Made by a program: the position numbers and the translations under genes. From NCBI RefSeq assembly GCF_900115065.1, contig NZ_FOVE01000006.1:62001-126000 (forward strand): a stretch of 64,000 nt of DNA. Reading direction: 5' to 3'. The DNA comes from Formivibrio citricus. Lineage in GTDB: Bacteria > Pseudomonadota > Gammaproteobacteria > Burkholderiales > Chitinibacteraceae. Under the pieces are notes generated by a model. That model saw only the letters and a program-made list of their open reading frames with translations, searched no databases and was not told the origin of the DNA. Below, piece by piece: positions 37,817 through 46,959 of the stretch (its first letter is position 1; each line of letters opens with the position of its first letter).

Positions 37817-38151
37817 GGGCGACTCCTGATACGTTGACAAGAATGGATGGACATTCAAAAGCAAGTGCTGTGCCATGTAAGGCAATGTGGGCCGGGTTCA
37901 GCGGTTGTACTCATGAGCGGCAGGGGGGCAATGCACCAATATATCCCGTTGGCATATCAATCAATACCGTTGTGTGTATTACAGGCGGCAGCAATGCATC
38001 TCGTGACGAGTGCATGCCAGTGTTTGCTCGTATTGGATGGTGATCGGGGGCTTCGGCGGGGAGTAACAGGTTCCGGAGCCTGTGCGCCGTCAAGAAAAAA
38101 CGGCACACGCGATGTGTGCCGTTTTTTGGTGCGTTTTGCGAGCGATGTATG
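37817..38151. other. Intergenic region upstream of gltI
   Basis: About 335 bases between gltI and the second ATPase gene, both on the minus strand. It should hold the gltI promoter on the minus strand, but no convincing -10/-35 pair was picked out. The only clear structure is the terminator at 38095-38127. No open frame here has family resemblance. Confidence 0.5.
38095..38127 (-). terminator. Rho-independent terminator
   Basis: A 14-bp perfect stem (38095-38108 with 38114-38127) with A and T runs at its edges, 25 bases beyond the stop of the minus-strand orphan ATPase gene. Its symmetry lets it work in both directions. Confidence 0.92.
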
Positions 38152-38892
38152 TTATTGGTGCATTGGAGCCAGAATCTGGCGCAGGAACTGTTTCGCGCGA
38201 TCATGCTGCGGATTGGTAAAAAATTCTTCCGGCTTGGCATCTTCCAGAATTTCGCCGTGGTCCAGGAAAATGACCCGGTCGGAAACTTCGCGTGCAAAGC
38301 CCATTTCGTGGGTGACGACTACCATGGTCATTCCCGATTCCGCCAGATCCTGCATGACTTTCAGTACTTCGCCAATCATTTCCGGGTCCAGTGCCGACGT
38401 AGGTTCGTCGAACAGCATCACTTTCGGACGCATGGCCAAACCACGTGCAATGGCAACACGTTGCTGCTGTCCTCCGGACAACTGGGAAGGGTAAGCGTCC
38501 TTCTTGTTGAGCAGGCCCACTCGTTGCAGCAGCTCGCAGGCCAACTCCTCGGCCGCTTCCTGGGACATCTTGCGAACTTGGATCGGGGCGAGCGTGATGT
38601 TTTCCAGTACGGTGAGATGCGGGTAAAGGTTGAAATGCTGGAACACGAAACCAACTTCCTCGCGCACCTTGTTGATGTTCGTCTTGGGATTGGTCACGCA
38701 AATGCCATCGACCGTGATTTCGCCATCGTTGACCGGCTCAAGCTGATTGATGGTGCGGATGAGCGTGGATTTGCCCGATCCGGACGGGCCACAGACCACG
38801 ACAACCTGTCCCTGACTGATTTCGAGCGTAATATTTTTCAAGACATGGTGGTCGCGCCCAAACCACTTGTTGACCTTGTTGAAGCGAATCAT
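38152..38892 (-). CDS. Orphan amino-acid ABC transporter ATP-binding protein (GltL/GlnQ-like)
   Basis: A 246-residue polar-amino-acid ABC ATPase with Walker [10 protein letters not shown], signature LSGGQQQR, Walker [15 protein letters not shown] and VTHEMGFAR. It is a close paralogue of the gltL product but has no permease or binding-protein gene attached. A terminator on its 3' side separates it from the gltIJKL operon. It may serve other permeases or exchange with GltL. Start ATG 38892 or the adjacent ATG 38895 are equally possible. Confidence 0.88.
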   Translation of the reverse strand: MIRFNKVNKWFGRDHHVLKNITLEISQGQVVVVCGPSGSGKSTLIRTINQLEPVNDGEITVDGICVTNPKTNINKVREEVGFVFQHFNLYPHLTVLENITLAPIQVRKMSQEAAEELACELLQRVGLLNKKDAYPSQLSGGQQQRVAIARGLAMRPKVMLFDEPTSALDPEMIGEVLKVMQDLAESGMTMVVVTHEMGFAREVSDRVIFLDHGEILEDAKPEEFFTNPQHDRAKQFLRQILAPMHQ

Positions 38893-39136
38893 CATCGAAC
38901 TTTCGGCAATAGACCGCGAGATTGTCGATAAAACAGCGGCTTGGGGCAAGGGGGTAAATCCCTAGGCCCCCTGAAGCCATTGCGGCCAAGGCGCGCGGCG
39001 GTGTTGCGCGGCGCTCGAAAACCTTATTGTATCCATATGCGCTGCAGTTTCGGCGCTCCGGGCGCCTTGCCTTCTTGCCGCGTGTTCAGAGTTTCTCCTG
39101 CTGCTGTCAGGTAGTATCGGGTCCGGGGCCCGGTGG

Positions 39137-39165
39137 TTCACAAAGCCGGCCAATGCCAGTACAAT
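39137..39165 (+). promoter_or_regulatory. Sigma-70 promoter of the tRNA-Thr gene
   Basis: TTCACA (39137-39142) and TACAAT (39160-39165) are separated by exactly 17 bases and lie 30 bases before the tRNA. This fits a strong stable-RNA promoter with a leader of about 24 bases. The rest of the 303-base gap after the orphan ATPase gene (38893-39195) shows nothing else clear. Confidence 0.75.
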
Positions 39166-39195
39166 CACGCTCCAGTCGGGCTGTTGAAGTCCTGT

Positions 39196-39271
<76 letters not shown>

Positions 39272-39278
39272 AAGAATC

Positions 39279-39312
39279 AAGGGGTTAGCATCATTGCTAA
39301 CCCCTTTCCTTT
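39279..39312 (+). terminator. Rho-independent terminator of the tRNA-Thr gene
   Basis: A 12-bp perfect stem (39279-39290 with 39295-39306), four-base loop, and a T-rich tail (TTCCTTTT), eight bases after the tRNA. The following 200 bases up to the dehydrogenase gene contain nothing recognised. Confidence 0.9.
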
Positions 39313-39518
39313 TCTGGGGCGCATTCTCACCGGCTTGCCGCAACGTGGCTGAGTCCTGTCTTCGGCTTTGGCCGAATCCGATGCCGCCGGTGGCTTCCCA
39401 GATCGGGGGCGCCCTCCAGTCAATGTAACGAGCGAATCCCCATTCCGCCTTGTCGAATCGGTTCGGCCTGAATCCCCATTGGGCGTGCGTGAAGAGCCGC
39501 CCAATGGATGTTCCGGGA

Positions 39519-40469
39519 TCAAACCACCACGTTGCGCGGGTTGCCGCAGAGGAAGGCTTCCACGTTGCCGATCAACTGGTCTGCCAGTTGCTGCACCGTT
39601 TCCATGCTGGCCCAGGCAACGTGCGGGGTGACGATGAGGTTGGGGAGGGTAACGTCCAGCAGCGGGTTGCCGTTGCGCGGGGGTTCTTCGGTCAGGACGT
39701 CCACGCCCGCTCCGCCCAGCTTGCCGGCCTGCAGGGCTTCGACCAGCGCGGTTTCATCGACGATGCCGCCCCTGCCGGTATTGATGAGGACGGCGTCGGG
39801 CTTCATCAGCGCCAGTTCGCGCTTGCCGATCAACCCCGCGGTGTCCTGGTTGAGCGGGCAATGCAGGCTCAGTACGTCGGCCCGCGCAAGCGCTTCTTCG
39901 AACGGGACATAGCCCAGTCGGGCCGTTGCGGTCCCCTTGTGTTCGGCAAAGATCACGTTCATGCCCAATGCCGCACCGATGCGGGCCATGGCCTGCCCCA
40001 GCGCTCCGCTGCCGATGAGGGTCAGGGTGCTGCCGTTGAGATCGTGCAGCGGATGGTCAAGCAGGCAGAAGCCTGCCGCTTTTTGCCAGGCCCCGGCCTG
40101 CAGATCGGCGCGATAGGCCAGCAACTGGCGTTTGAGGGCGAGCATCATCATCAGGGCGTGCTCCGGCACACCGGCCACGGCGTAGTTGCGCACGTTGCAG
40201 ACCGTGATGCCGCGCGCCTTGCAGGCTGCGATGTTCACATTGTTGTAGCCGGTGGCTGAAACGGCTACGAGCTTGAGCTGCGGAGCTTGCCGCAGTACGT
40301 CTTCGGTAATTTCGACTTTGTTGACAATGGCCACCGTGGCGTCTTGCAGGCGTGCAGCGGTTTCTTCCGGCAGTGTGGCCGCATATTCGACCCAGCGATG
40401 CGGCAAGTTGACCGGGCGCAGGGGAACGGTGAGCGTCGAGCGATCGAGGAAAACGATTTGTGGTTGCAT
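39519..40469 (-). CDS. D-isomer-specific 2-hydroxyacid dehydrogenase (hydroxypyruvate/glycerate dehydrogenase-like)
   Basis: A 316-residue cytoplasmic NAD(P)-dependent dehydrogenase. The substrate domain begins IVFLDRSTL, and the nucleotide fold shows LTLIGSGALGQAMARIG (GxGxxG). The catalytic Arg is in INTGRGGIVDE, Glu in DVLTEEPP and His in TPHVAW. Its overall pattern is closest to HprA-type glycerate/hydroxypyruvate reductases, but other 2-hydroxyacids are possible. The gene is monocistronic. Confidence 0.88.
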   Translation of the reverse strand: MQPQIVFLDRSTLTVPLRPVNLPHRWVEYAATLPEETAARLQDATVAIVNKVEITEDVLRQAPQLKLVAVSATGYNNVNIAACKARGITVCNVRNYAVAGVPEHALMMMLALKRQLLAYRADLQAGAWQKAAGFCLLDHPLHDLNGSTLTLIGSGALGQAMARIGAALGMNVIFAEHKGTATARLGYVPFEEALARADVLSLHCPLNQDTAGLIGKRELALMKPDAVLINTGRGGIVDETALVEALQAGKLGGAGVDVLTEEPPRNGNPLLDVTLPNLIVTPHVAWASMETVQQLADQLIGNVEAFLCGNPRNVVV

Positions 40470-40659
40470 GGGTGTCCTTTATGCGGAGCGAGGGCTCCAA
40501 GATGGAGGCAGGCTAGCAGATGCCGGAAAACGGATGGCCCGTTTCTCGCGAGTGGTTTCCTGTTCGGAAAGAACGGCAGCTTACGCGCTGTGAGCGGCGC
40601 ATGAATCCCGATCATCGTCTCGCCGCGAGGCCCTTTCGCTACAGACTTTGAACAGGTAC

Positions 40660-41811
40660 TCAACGGTTGGCCAGCTTTGGACGCTTGCCCATCTTCGCTT
40701 GCAGCTTGAGCTCCTGGCCGCGGCGCAACACGCTCATTTCCACTTGCTCGCCCGGGCGGATGATGGCGATCTGGTTGAGCATGCCCGAGGCGTTGGCGAT
40801 ATCCTTGCCGGCCAGCGAGCGCAGCACGTCGCCGGGTTTGAGGCCGGCGCCATCGGCCGGGCTGCCGCGCACCACGCCGGCAATCAATGCGCCCTTGGCT
40901 TCGTCGAGTTTGAGCGACACGGCGAGTTCCGGGGAGATGTCCCGCACCTCGACTCCCAGCCAGCCGCGAGTGACGCTGCCTTCCTTGATGATGGCTTCCA
41001 TGACCTGTTTTACGGTTGCGGCCGGGATGGCGAAGCCGATGCCGAGCGAGCCGCCGCTGCGAGAATAGATGGCGCTGTTGATGCCGAGCAGGTTGCCGTT
41101 GCTGTCGACCAGCGCGCCCCCTGAGTTGCCGGGGTTGATCGCGGCATCTGTCTGGATGAAGTTCTCGAACGTGTTGATGCCCAGTTCGGTGCGGCCGAGC
41201 GCCGAGATGATGCCCATGGTGACGGTTTGTCCCACGCCGAACGGGTTGCCGATGGCGAGCACGACATCGCCGACTTGCGCCTTGCCATCGTTGCCGAAGC
41301 TGATGACGGGCAGTTTGTCGAGCTGGATCTGGATCACTGCCAGGTCGGTTTCCGGATCGGTGCCGATGATCTTGGCGCTGGCGGTGCGGCCATCGGCCAG
41401 CGCGACCTCGATTTCGTCGGCGGATTCGACCACGTGGTTGTTGGTGACAATGTAGCCCTGATCGGAAATGATCACGCCCGACCCCAAACTGGAGGCTTTC
41501 TGGGCGGGCTCCTCGCCGAAACGGTTGCCGAAGAAGTGGCGGAAGAACGGGTCGTTGAACAGCGGCGAACGCTGCTGCTTGATTTCCTTGGCCGTGTAGA
41601 TGTTGACCACGGCCGGCATGGCGCGTTTGGCTGCCGTGCTGTAGGTGAGCGTGGCGGGTGCCGAAGCCGGAGCGCCGCCTTCGCGTACGGTGACGACAGC
41701 AGGAGCGCCGGCTGGGCGCGGCAGCAGGCCGGGGCTGACTGTGGACAGCAAAAACCAGATAGCCAATCCGATTGTGGTCGTTTGTGCGAAAATCAGCCAG
41801 AGCTTCTTCAT
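40660..41811 (-). CDS. Membrane-anchored DegS/AlgW-like serine protease
   Basis: A 383-residue trypsin-fold protease with one N-terminal membrane anchor (about 5-25) and one C-terminal PDZ domain (about 285-370), the layout of DegS/AlgW rather than the two-PDZ DegP. The triad is His126 (TNNHVV), Asp156 (ETDLAV) and Ser230 (NPGNSGGAL). It should act in the periplasm, classically in regulated cleavage of anti-sigma factors. In betaproteobacteria it usually precedes nif3 and petABC. Its start codon is only 13 bases from that of the divergent nif3 gene. Confidence 0.92.
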   Translation of the reverse strand: MKKLWLIFAQTTTIGLAIWFLLSTVSPGLLPRPAGAPAVVTVREGGAPASAPATLTYSTAAKRAMPAVVNIYTAKEIKQQRSPLFNDPFFRHFFGNRFGEEPAQKASSLGSGVIISDQGYIVTNNHVVESADEIEVALADGRTASAKIIGTDPETDLAVIQIQLDKLPVISFGNDGKAQVGDVVLAIGNPFGVGQTVTMGIISALGRTELGINTFENFIQTDAAINPGNSGGALVDSNGNLLGINSAIYSRSGGSLGIGFAIPAATVKQVMEAIIKEGSVTRGWLGVEVRDISPELAVSLKLDEAKGALIAGVVRGSPADGAGLKPGDVLRSLAGKDIANASGMLNQIAIIRPGEQVEMSVLRRGQELKLQAKMGKRPKLANR

Positions 41812-41824
41812 ATCTGAAATCACC

Positions 41825-42577
41825 ATGCCCGTAACGCGCCGAGAACTGGAAAATTATATCGGACAACTGCTTGCGGTTGACCGCTTTCGTGATTATGCAC
41901 CCAACGGCTTGCAGGTCGAGGGAAAAGACGCCATCGGCCGCATCGTGACCGGCGTGACGGCCTCGCTGGCCTTGATTGAAGCCGCGATCGAGCAGGGCGC
42001 CGATGCGCTGATCGTGCATCATGGCTATTTCTGGAAAAGCGAAGACCCCTGCATCACCCGCACCAAGCGTACGCGCCTGGCCCGCCTGCTGGCGCACGAC
42101 ATCAACCTCTTCGCCTACCATTTGCCGCTCGATGCCCATGCCGAGCTGGGCAACAATGCCCAGCTCGGTGCCCGCCTCGGCCTGCTGCCAACGGGACGTT
42201 TTGCCGAGCAGGACCTGGGGTGGCTGGGCGTGCAGGAACAGCCGCTGTCGTTTACCGCTTTTGCGCGGCGTGTCGAGGAAGTACTGGGCCGCGCGCCGCT
42301 GGAGATCGGCGAGGCGGACAAACTGGTGCAGCGCGTGGCGTGGTGCACGGGGGGGGCGCAAGGCTATTTCCACGAAGCGGCGGCCCTGGATATCGATTGC
42401 TTCCTGACCGGAGAAGCCTCCGAATTCGTGACGCACCTCGCCAACGAGTCGGGAATCGGCTACATCGCTGCCGGTCACCATGCGACCGAACAATTCGGCA
42501 TTGCTGCTCTGGGCGAGCATCTGGCAACAACCTTGGGAGTTGAGCATGTCCATATCGATTTGCCGAACCCGGTTTAA
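41825..42577 (+). CDS. NIF3/GTP cyclohydrolase 1 type 2-like metal-binding protein
   Basis: A 250-residue NIF3 (YbgI) family protein. Typical features are [14 protein letters not shown] at the N-terminus, [10 protein letters not shown] (metal-binding His pair), [24 protein letters not shown] and IAAGHHATE. The family has a toroidal fold with a di-metal site; its cellular reaction is unsettled. The ATG at 41825 is chosen because it opens the conserved N-terminus; no ribosome-binding site is visible in front. The 3' end overlaps the next gene by 32 bases. Confidence 0.92.
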   Translation: MPVTRRELENYIGQLLAVDRFRDYAPNGLQVEGKDAIGRIVTGVTASLALIEAAIEQGADALIVHHGYFWKSEDPCITRTKRTRLARLLAHDINLFAYHLPLDAHAELGNNAQLGARLGLLPTGRFAEQDLGWLGVQEQPLSFTAFARRVEEVLGRAPLEIGEADKLVQRVAWCTGGAQGYFHEAAALDIDCFLTGEASEFVTHLANESGIGYIAAGHHATEQFGIAALGEHLATTLGVEHVHIDLPNPV

Positions 42578-43022
42578 AACAGCTGGCTTGGTGGCCATGC
42601 TGACGTTGTTGCTGGGCGGTTGCGCCACGGAGCCTTCAGCGCCGCGCCAGTCCGTCCAGCCCGGCGCCACGGCGCCAGCGGCCACGCCCGCAATGGCCGA
42701 ACCCGCAGCGCCCAGCGTTCTGATCCGCGGCAAGAGCGCGGCAGCCATCATGAGCAGCATTGTGAAATACCGCACGCAGAAGGGCATGAAGATCGTCCAG
42801 CGCGACAAGCAGCGGCTGGTGTTGTCCATGCCTGTTCCGAAATCCCGTCCCCCTGCCGAAGCGCGCATGATTTTCTCGATTGCCCCGGCGGCGGATGGGT
42901 TGCTGCTGTCCGCGCAGGTGTTCCAGATCGTGCAGGAAAAAGGCCGCAAGCCGGTCACGCACGATGTGACGGCCAGCCTGACTGACAAGCTCGAAGCCGA
43001 GCTTGCCATGTACGCGAAATGA
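42546..43022 (+). CDS. Small predicted lipoprotein
   Basis: A 158-residue protein with a signal sequence ending in LLLGGC (lipid-modified Cys26) and Ala after it, predicting outer-membrane sorting. A Pro/Ala-rich linker follows, then a basic alpha/beta domain of about 100 residues ([23 protein letters not shown] to the end). The family is not recognised. It starts inside nif3 with GGGAG as ribosome-binding site and is 12 bases before petA, so it is probably made with the bc1 subunits. An interposed lipoprotein is not part of the usual nif3-petA order that I know. Confidence 0.75.
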   Translation: MSISICRTRFKTAGLVAMLTLLLGGCATEPSAPRQSVQPGATAPAATPAMAEPAAPSVLIRGKSAAAIMSSIVKYRTQKGMKIVQRDKQRLVLSMPVPKSRPPAEARMIFSIAPAADGLLLSAQVFQIVQEKGRKPVTHDVTASLTDKLEAELAMYAK

Positions 43023-43034
43023 CAGGGTTGATTC

Positions 43035-43634
43035 ATGCAGAAAGAGCCGCAAACTCCGCAAGGGCCGGCCTGCGACCCTGAGAAGCGCCGCCTGTTGCTC
43101 GCAGCTTCCGGGCTCGCAGGGGCGGGCGTGGTTGCGGGGATGTCTGTGCCGTTTGTGACGACCTTGTTGCCGCCAGAACCCCGGACGGCTGCAGGGGCAC
43201 CGATTGAAGTGGACCTCTCCGTGCTGGAGCCGGGGCGGATGCTCTCGCTGCAGTGGAACAACAAGCCGCTCTGGATCCTGCGCCGCACGCCGGAAATGCT
43301 GGCAGCTTTGCAGGGCGCTGATTCGCGGTTGCTCGATCCGCATTCCACAGCCAGCGAACAGCCGGCCTATTGCAGGAATCCGTTCCGCTCGATCAATCCC
43401 GAGGTCTGGGTTGCGGAGGGGCTGTGTACCCACATGGGCTGCATCCCGATATTCAGCCCGCAACGCACGGCGGACTGGGCGGGCGGATTCGTCTGCCCCT
43501 GCCATGCGGCCCGCTTCGATCTGGCCGGGAGGGTGTTTGCCGGCTCGGTCGCGCCCCGCAACCTGACCATCCCGTCGCATTGTTACCTGTCGGCTAACCG
43601 GTTGCGCATCGGCGGCGCGGAGACACCGGCATGA
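43035..43634 (+). CDS. petA: Ubiquinol-cytochrome c reductase Rieske iron-sulfur subunit
   Basis: A 199-residue Rieske protein with a Tat-type N-terminus (KRRLLLAASGLAGAG) serving as membrane anchor. The 2Fe-2S ligands lie in CTHMGC (Cys131, His133, Cys136 as the third conserved Cys) and CPCH (Cys154, Cys156, His157). After CPCH the usual G-S-x-Y is A-A-R-F: both residues that hydrogen-bond to the cluster (Ser and Tyr) are replaced by Ala159 and Phe161. In characterised proteins those changes lower the midpoint potential. It overlaps petB by four bases. Confidence 0.93.
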   Translation: MQKEPQTPQGPACDPEKRRLLLAASGLAGAGVVAGMSVPFVTTLLPPEPRTAAGAPIEVDLSVLEPGRMLSLQWNNKPLWILRRTPEMLAALQGADSRLLDPHSTASEQPAYCRNPFRSINPEVWVAEGLCTHMGCIPIFSPQRTADWAGGFVCPCHAARFDLAGRVFAGSVAPRNLTIPSHCYLSANRLRIGGAETPA

Positions 43635-44854
43635 GCGGCAAGGTGCGCCGGTTGCTGGACTGGATCGATGCCCGTTTCCCGCTATCGGCGTTCTGGGAAA
43701 AGCACGTGGCCGGCTACTACGTGCCGAAAAAGCTCAACTTCTGGTATCTCTTCGGTTTTCTGATGCTCCTGGCGCTGGCGCTGCAGGTTCTCAGCGGCAT
43801 CTGGCTTGCGATGATCTACAAGCCGGATGCCACCTTGCTGCCGGGTACGCAAACTTCGGTTGCGCTCGCGTCGATACGGCACTTCATGGAGCACGTCCCC
43901 GGCGGCAAGGCGATCCGTTACATGCATACCACGGGCACATCGTTGTTGTTCGCCTTGATGTACCTGCATATTTTCCGCGGTCTGCTGTACGGCTCGTACA
44001 AGAAACCGCGCGAGTTGCTGTGGCTGCTCGGCATGGTCCTTTTTTGGCTGATGATGATGGAGGCTTTTTTTGGCCAAGTGCTGCCGTGGGGCCAGATGTC
44101 CTACTGGAGCACGCAGGTCGTCATGCACCTGTTCGAGTCGATTCCCTTCATCGGCAAGGCGCTGGCTGATTTTCTGCGCGGCGACTACACCGTATCCGGC
44201 ATCACGCTGAACCGTTTCTTCGCTCTGCATGTGGTGGCGGTGCCGCTCATGTTGCTGCTGCTGGTCAAGCTGCATCTGGTGGCGCTGCATGCTGTGGGTT
44301 CGACAAGCCCGGACGGCAAGGAAATCCGTGAAGAGGTCGATTTGCTGACCGGCAAACCGGCTGATGGCGTGCCGCTGTTGAGCCATGCCATGCACCACCT
44401 TATCGCCGCTGCGGTGTTCCTGGCGATCTTCTACGCCCTCGTTTGTTTCGCCCCCGCGCTGGGCGGCTATTTCGTCGATGAGCTGAATGCGGTTCCGGCC
44501 GACCCCTACAGCACCCCCGCCGAGCTGCGCCCCATGTGGTACTTCGCTCCGTTCTACGCCATGCTGCGCGCCGTGCCGGCATGGGGTGGGACGCAGATTT
44601 GGGGGGCGATTACCATTACTGCGGCGGTGCTGTTGCCCGCGCTGCTGCCTTGGCTCGATCGTTCGCCGGTGAAGTCGATTCGGCTGCGAGGGTGGCAATA
44701 CCGGGCGGGGGTGATTGTGTTGGCGGGGTGTTTTGTGGGGTTGGGGGTGGCAGGGCTTATGCCTCCCCTGGATTTCGTGCTCGGCCTGTCGAGGCTTCTG
44801 ACGGGGGGATACTTCGTGTTTTTGATTATTCATTTCTTCGATGACAGGGCGTGA
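43631..44854 (+). CDS. petB: Cytochrome b of a bc1-type complex
   Basis: A 407-residue integral membrane cytochrome b with about eight helices. Haem-ligand segments are RYMHTTGTSLLFALMYLHIF and RFFALHVVAV...KLHLVALH, so both b-haem His pairs are present. The Qo-site motif, PEWY in most bc1 complexes and PVWY in many beta/gamma proteobacteria, reads PMWY here (residues 301-304). The gene follows petA with ATGA overlap. No cytochrome c1 (petC) follows: the next gene, 72 bases on, belongs to the glycan locus. Confidence 0.92.
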   Translation: MSGKVRRLLDWIDARFPLSAFWEKHVAGYYVPKKLNFWYLFGFLMLLALALQVLSGIWLAMIYKPDATLLPGTQTSVALASIRHFMEHVPGGKAIRYMHTTGTSLLFALMYLHIFRGLLYGSYKKPRELLWLLGMVLFWLMMMEAFFGQVLPWGQMSYWSTQVVMHLFESIPFIGKALADFLRGDYTVSGITLNRFFALHVVAVPLMLLLLVKLHLVALHAVGSTSPDGKEIREEVDLLTGKPADGVPLLSHAMHHLIAAAVFLAIFYALVCFAPALGGYFVDELNAVPADPYSTPAELRPMWYFAPFYAMLRAVPAWGGTQIWGAITITAAVLLPALLPWLDRSPVKSIRLRGWQYRAGVIVLAGCFVGLGVAGLMPPLDFVLGLSRLLTGGYFVFLIIHFFDDRA

Positions 44855-44926
44855 GGACAGAGGGTTTTCAGTTATCAACTTATGCTGAGGTACAATACCC
44901 GTTTGACTTGGACCGGTACTGATCGA

Positions 44927-45922
44927 ATGAAGATTCTTGTAACAGGCGCAGATGGTTTTATCGGGTCTCACTTGACAGAGCATCTGGTGCGTTTGGGTTA
45001 TGATGTTCGGGCCTTTGTTCAGTACAACTCATTCGGTTCATGGGGCTGGCTTGACCGGTGTGCGCCTGATGTGCGCGGTAAATTCGAGGTTTTTGCCGGA
45101 GACATCCGCGATCCGCATGGTGTGAAAAAAGCCATGCAAGGGTGCTGCTGGGTAATGCACTTGGCCGCGCTGATTGCAATTCCGTACTCCTATCATTCGC
45201 CAGATACCTACGTGGATACCAACATCAAGGGTACCCTCAATATTGTTCAGGCGGCACGCGAGCTGGGTGTGGATAAGGTGATTCACACGTCGACCAGCGA
45301 AGTTTATGGAACGGCCCGCTACGTGCCCATCGATGAGCAGCATCCGCTGCAAGGCCAATCCCCTTATTCCGCGAGCAAAATTGGCGCCGACCAGATCGCG
45401 CTCTCGTTTTACAACGCTTTTGATACGCCGGTTTCCGTGATCCGTCCGTTCAATACGTACGGCCCCCGGCAGTCAGCGCGCGCAGTGATACCGACCGTCA
45501 TTTCTCAGATCGCCAGTGGTCAGCGCCAGATCAAGCTGGGGGCTCTGTATCCCACCCGTGATTTCAACTATGTCATGGATACGGTAAGGGGGTTTGTCGC
45601 AGTCGCCCAGTCCGATAAATCTATCGGCGAAGTCATCAACATTGGCAGCAATTTCGAAATATCGATTGGCGATACAGTCAAATTGATTGCAGAGGCCATG
45701 GGGGTGAGCGTTGACGTGACCACCGAACAGGAGCGGTTACGCCCGGAAAAGAGCGAAGTGGACCGGCTTTGGGCCAGCAATGCCAAGGCGCTGGAGTTGA
45801 CAGGCTGGGCGCCCCAGTACGGAGACAAAGAGGGCTTCCGCCGTGGTCTGGAGGAAACGGCAGCCTGGTTTGTCAATCCAGAAAACTTGGCCAGCTATAA
45901 AACTGATATTTACAACATTTGA
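44927..45922 (+). CDS. legB: LegB-type NAD-dependent nucleotide-sugar 4,6-dehydratase
   Basis: A 331-residue extended short-chain dehydrogenase. The Rossmann motif TGADGFIGSHL, the segment NSFGSWGWLD, AALIAIPYSYHSPDTYVDTN, TSTSEVYGTARYVP and SPYSASKIGAD are characteristic of LegB, which makes the 4-keto-6-deoxy sugar from a GlcNAc nucleotide in legionaminic-acid synthesis. The catalytic Tyr-x3-Lys is YSASK. It is the first gene of the locus, 72 bases after petB. A TACAAT box at about 44892 may be part of a promoter, but no good -35 was found. The ATG at 44927 opens the Rossmann fold. Confidence 0.92.
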   Translation: MKILVTGADGFIGSHLTEHLVRLGYDVRAFVQYNSFGSWGWLDRCAPDVRGKFEVFAGDIRDPHGVKKAMQGCCWVMHLAALIAIPYSYHSPDTYVDTNIKGTLNIVQAARELGVDKVIHTSTSEVYGTARYVPIDEQHPLQGQSPYSASKIGADQIALSFYNAFDTPVSVIRPFNTYGPRQSARAVIPTVISQIASGQRQIKLGALYPTRDFNYVMDTVRGFVAVAQSDKSIGEVINIGSNFEISIGDTVKLIAEAMGVSVDVTTEQERLRPEKSEVDRLWASNAKALELTGWAPQYGDKEGFRRGLEETAAWFVNPENLASYKTDIYNI

Positions 45923-45957
45923 TCGCATCCGTTAAGTGTGTCGAGGATTTGTAAACG

Positions 45958-46959
45958 ATGAAAACCATGATCATTGCCGAGGCCGGCGTTAACCATAATG
46001 GTGATCTGGCCATGGCCAAGAGGCTGGTTGATGCTGCCGCTGAAGCGGGTGCGGATGTCGTGAAATTCCAGACCTTCAATGCCAACAAGCTTGTCACCGC
46101 TTCAGCCAAAAAAGCTGCGTATCAAATGGCAACTACAGCTGCCGATGAGTCTCAGTACGAAATGCTCAGCAGGCTTGAGCTGACCAAAGAGATGCACTAC
46201 GAATTGATCGAGCACTGTCGGCTGCGTGGTATCGAGTTTTTTTCGACGGGTTTTGATATCGAAAATCTTGAATACCTGATGGGTCTTGGAATGCCAAGAA
46301 TCAAGATTCCATCCGGGGAAATTACCAATCTGCCGTATTTGCGCAAGGTGGGCAGCTTCGGCTGCCCCGTCATTCTCTCCACTGGAATGTCCAGTCTTGG
46401 AGAAATCGAGGCCGCGCTGGAGGTGCTGGAGCAAGCAGGCACCGCCAGAGAGAAAATCACGGTGTTGCAATGTACCACCGAGTATCCGGCGCCCATGGCT
46501 GATGTCAATCTGCGAGCAATGCAGACAATCCGGGATGCCTTCGGTGTTGCGGTCGGTTTTTCCGACCATACGGAGGGGATTGAGGTGGCGATTGCTGCGG
46601 TGGCGCTTGGAGCCTGCGTTATCGAGAAACACTTTACGCTCGATAGAAATTTGCCAGGCCCCGACCATCGGGCGAGTATCGAGCCCCTTGAGTTGACGAG
46701 ATTGGTCGGCGCGATACGCAATGTCGAAGTTGCGATGGGAGATGGCATTAAACGGCCAAGCAGTAGTGAATTGAAAAATAGATATATAGTACGCAAGTCG
46801 ATAGTGTCGGCAATTCCGATAACCAAGGGTGAGATATTTAGTGAAGCCAACTTGGTAGTAAAGCGTCCAGGGGGCGGCCTTTCTCCAATGCTATGGGATG
46901 GTGTGATTGGACGGGCTGCGCCTAGAGATTTTGCGATCGATGAGCTGATTGAGTTATGA
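45958..46959 (+). CDS. legI: N,N'-diacetyllegionaminate synthase (NeuB family)
   Basis: A 333-residue NeuB-type synthase that condenses a 2,4-diamido-6-deoxy-mannose-type hexose with phosphoenolpyruvate to a nine-carbon acid. The TIM barrel starts IAEAGVNHNGDLAMAKRLVD, with KFQTF, IKIPSGE, VILSTGMSS, LQCTTEYPAP, FSDHTEG and IEKHFTLD in order. The C-terminal antifreeze-like SAF domain (about 275-333) is present. The four-base overlap with the next gene (ATGA) and the neighbours favour LegI over sialic acid NeuB; PseI cannot be fully excluded. Confidence 0.9.
   Translation: MKTMIIAEAGVNHNGDLAMAKRLVDAAAEAGADVVKFQTFNANKLVTASAKKAAYQMATTAADESQYEMLSRLELTKEMHYELIEHCRLRGIEFFSTGFDIENLEYLMGLGMPRIKIPSGEITNLPYLRKVGSFGCPVILSTGMSSLGEIEAALEVLEQAGTAREKITVLQCTTEYPAPMADVNLRAMQTIRDAFGVAVGFSDHTEGIEVAIAAVALGACVIEKHFTLDRNLPGPDHRASIEPLELTRLVGAIRNVEVAMGDGIKRPSSSELKNRYIVRKSIVSAIPITKGEIFSEANLVVKRPGGGLSPMLWDGVIGRAAPRDFAIDELIEL

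Noticed and set aside
40265-43348. A 1027-codon open frame on the minus strand
   Set aside because: It runs antisense through nif3, the lipoprotein and most of petA and overlaps the protease in another frame. Its translation has no family features and is rich in Arg, Ala and Gln, as expected of a shadow frame in GC-rich DNA.
44860-44926. Promoter for the glycan locus
   Set aside because: TACAAT near 44892 is a good -10, but no -35 box lies at 16-18 bases, so it is not listed as a site.
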